DNA from: Firmicutes bacterium UBA6132
GTDB taxonomy: Bacteria > Bacillota_A > Clostridia > Tissierellales > Sedimentibacteraceae
NCBI GenBank assembly: GCA_002435835.1
Contig: DIVM01000347.1
Coordinates: 1-5,643 of the forward strand
Reading direction: 5' to 3'
Length of the DNA: 5,643 nucleotides
How positions within the stretch are numbered: position 1 is the first letter of the stretch; each line of letters begins with the position of its first letter. Shown in pieces: positions 5,517-5,643 of this stretch. Below the pieces are notes generated by a model, which did not search any database, was not told the DNA's origin, and saw nothing but the letters and a program-made list of their open reading frames with translations. The position numbers and the translations under genes are program-made.

Positions 5517-5527
5517 ATAATTATAAT
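5499..5527 (+). promoter_or_regulatory. Strong vegetative promoter
   Basis: TTTACA (5499-5504), a 17-base spacer and a perfect TATAAT (5522-5527) give eleven of twelve consensus matches, the best in the window. Transcription would begin near 5534, 21 bases before the first GCGGGTG copy. No ribosome binding site or long reading frame follows in the window, so a stable RNA transcript such as a tRNA is the likely product. Confidence 0.75.
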
Positions 5528-5550
5528 ATTAAATGGACATGTATTTTTAT

Positions 5551-5642
5551 AAATGCGGGTGTTGCTTAGTTCGGCCAAATATAAACTTTCGTAGAAGTTG
5601 ATGACAGCTTAGTGTAATTATAAAATGCGGGTGTTGCTTAGT
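5551..5642 (+). repeat. Perfect 20-base direct repeat with a 72-base period
   Basis: AAATGCGGGTGTTGCTTAGT occurs at 5551-5570 and again at 5623-5642 without a mismatch. The next base differs (T versus G). An extra GCTTAGTG at 5607-5614 repeats the last eight bases of the window (5636-5643). The first copy continues into TCGGCC and has no downstream sequence complementary to its GCGGGTG, so it cannot form a tRNA acceptor stem. A truncated copy of a tRNA 5' end, a scar of an insertion, or one unit of a longer tandem array are the options. Confidence 0.8.
5584..5599 (+). other. Small hairpin between the two repeat copies
   Basis: AACTTT and GAAGTT can form a six-pair stem, including one G-T pair, closed by the four-base loop CGTA. 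It lies inside the RNA expected from the 5499 promoter. There is no T-run, so it is not a standard terminator. Its size and loop do not match a tRNA anticodon arm of 5 pairs and 7 loop bases. Confidence 0.3.
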
Positions 5643-5643
5643 G
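5627..5643 (+). tRNA. Possible 5' end of a tRNA-Gly gene running off the window
   Basis: GCGGGTG TT GCTT AGTG reads as a tRNA 5' end: a seven-base acceptor strand GCGGGTG, T at position 8, a four-base D-stem strand GCTT, A at 14 and G at 15, as conserved in tRNAs. The GCGGGTG acceptor strand is characteristic of bacterial tRNA-Gly. Only 17 bases are visible, so the anticodon and the matching 3' strand are outside the window. It lies downstream of a strong promoter, as expected for a stable RNA. If the rest does not fold, it is merely the second repeat copy. Confidence 0.45.

Noticed and set aside
5554..5595. Short frame starting ATGCGGGTG (MRVLLSSAKYKLS), with the same start repeated at 5626
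   Set aside because: Neither copy has a ribosome binding site, the first stops after 13 codons, and the repeated segment reads better as a tRNA 5' end.

Overview
The window is strongly AT-rich, uses AGGAGG- and GGGGTG-type ribosome binding sites, and carries the gene order pyrF-pyrK-pyrD-pyrE. Together with the protein sequences this points to an anaerobic low-GC Firmicute of the Clostridium group. The species cannot be named from the sequence alone. It reads as chromosomal housekeeping DNA followed by a less conserved stretch.

Bases 1-2791 hold the downstream part of a de novo pyrimidine operon, all on the plus strand. It contains the C-terminal half of orotidine 5'-phosphate decarboxylase (pyrF), the iron-sulfur/FAD electron-transfer subunit (pyrK) and the catalytic subunit (pyrD) of a class 1B dihydroorotate dehydrogenase, and orotate phosphoribosyltransferase (pyrE). 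PyrK and PyrD oxidise dihydroorotate to orotate with NAD+ as acceptor. PyrE adds the ribose phosphate and PyrF decarboxylates the product to UMP. The operon ends at a strong hairpin (2804-2835) shared with a convergent minus-strand gene.

Bases 2851-3123 (minus strand) encode an unrecognised 90-residue protein. It is two-thirds Asn, Tyr, Arg and Asp, has a tetrapeptide repeat and ends in a short, very hydrophobic tail. A roughly 300-base divergent intergenic region with several near-perfect palindromes separates it from a plus-strand membrane-anchored polysaccharide deacetylase (3424-4278, TTG start). That gene is followed by a hairpin terminator and then by a formimidoylglutamase-like arginase-family gene, hutG (4449-5468), with no other histidine-degradation gene in view.

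The last 175 bases have no protein gene but hold the best promoter in the window (TTTACA, 17 bases, TATAAT). Downstream is a perfect 20-base direct repeat, its copies 72 bases apart. The repeat contains what looks like the 5' end of a tRNA-Gly gene. The second copy runs off the window and may be the real tRNA; the first diverges after the D-arm and cannot form a tRNA. This, the Tyr/Asn-rich small protein and the palindrome-filled divergent region deserve the closest second look. I found no CRISPR array, insertion sequence or recognisable novel defence or mobile system.
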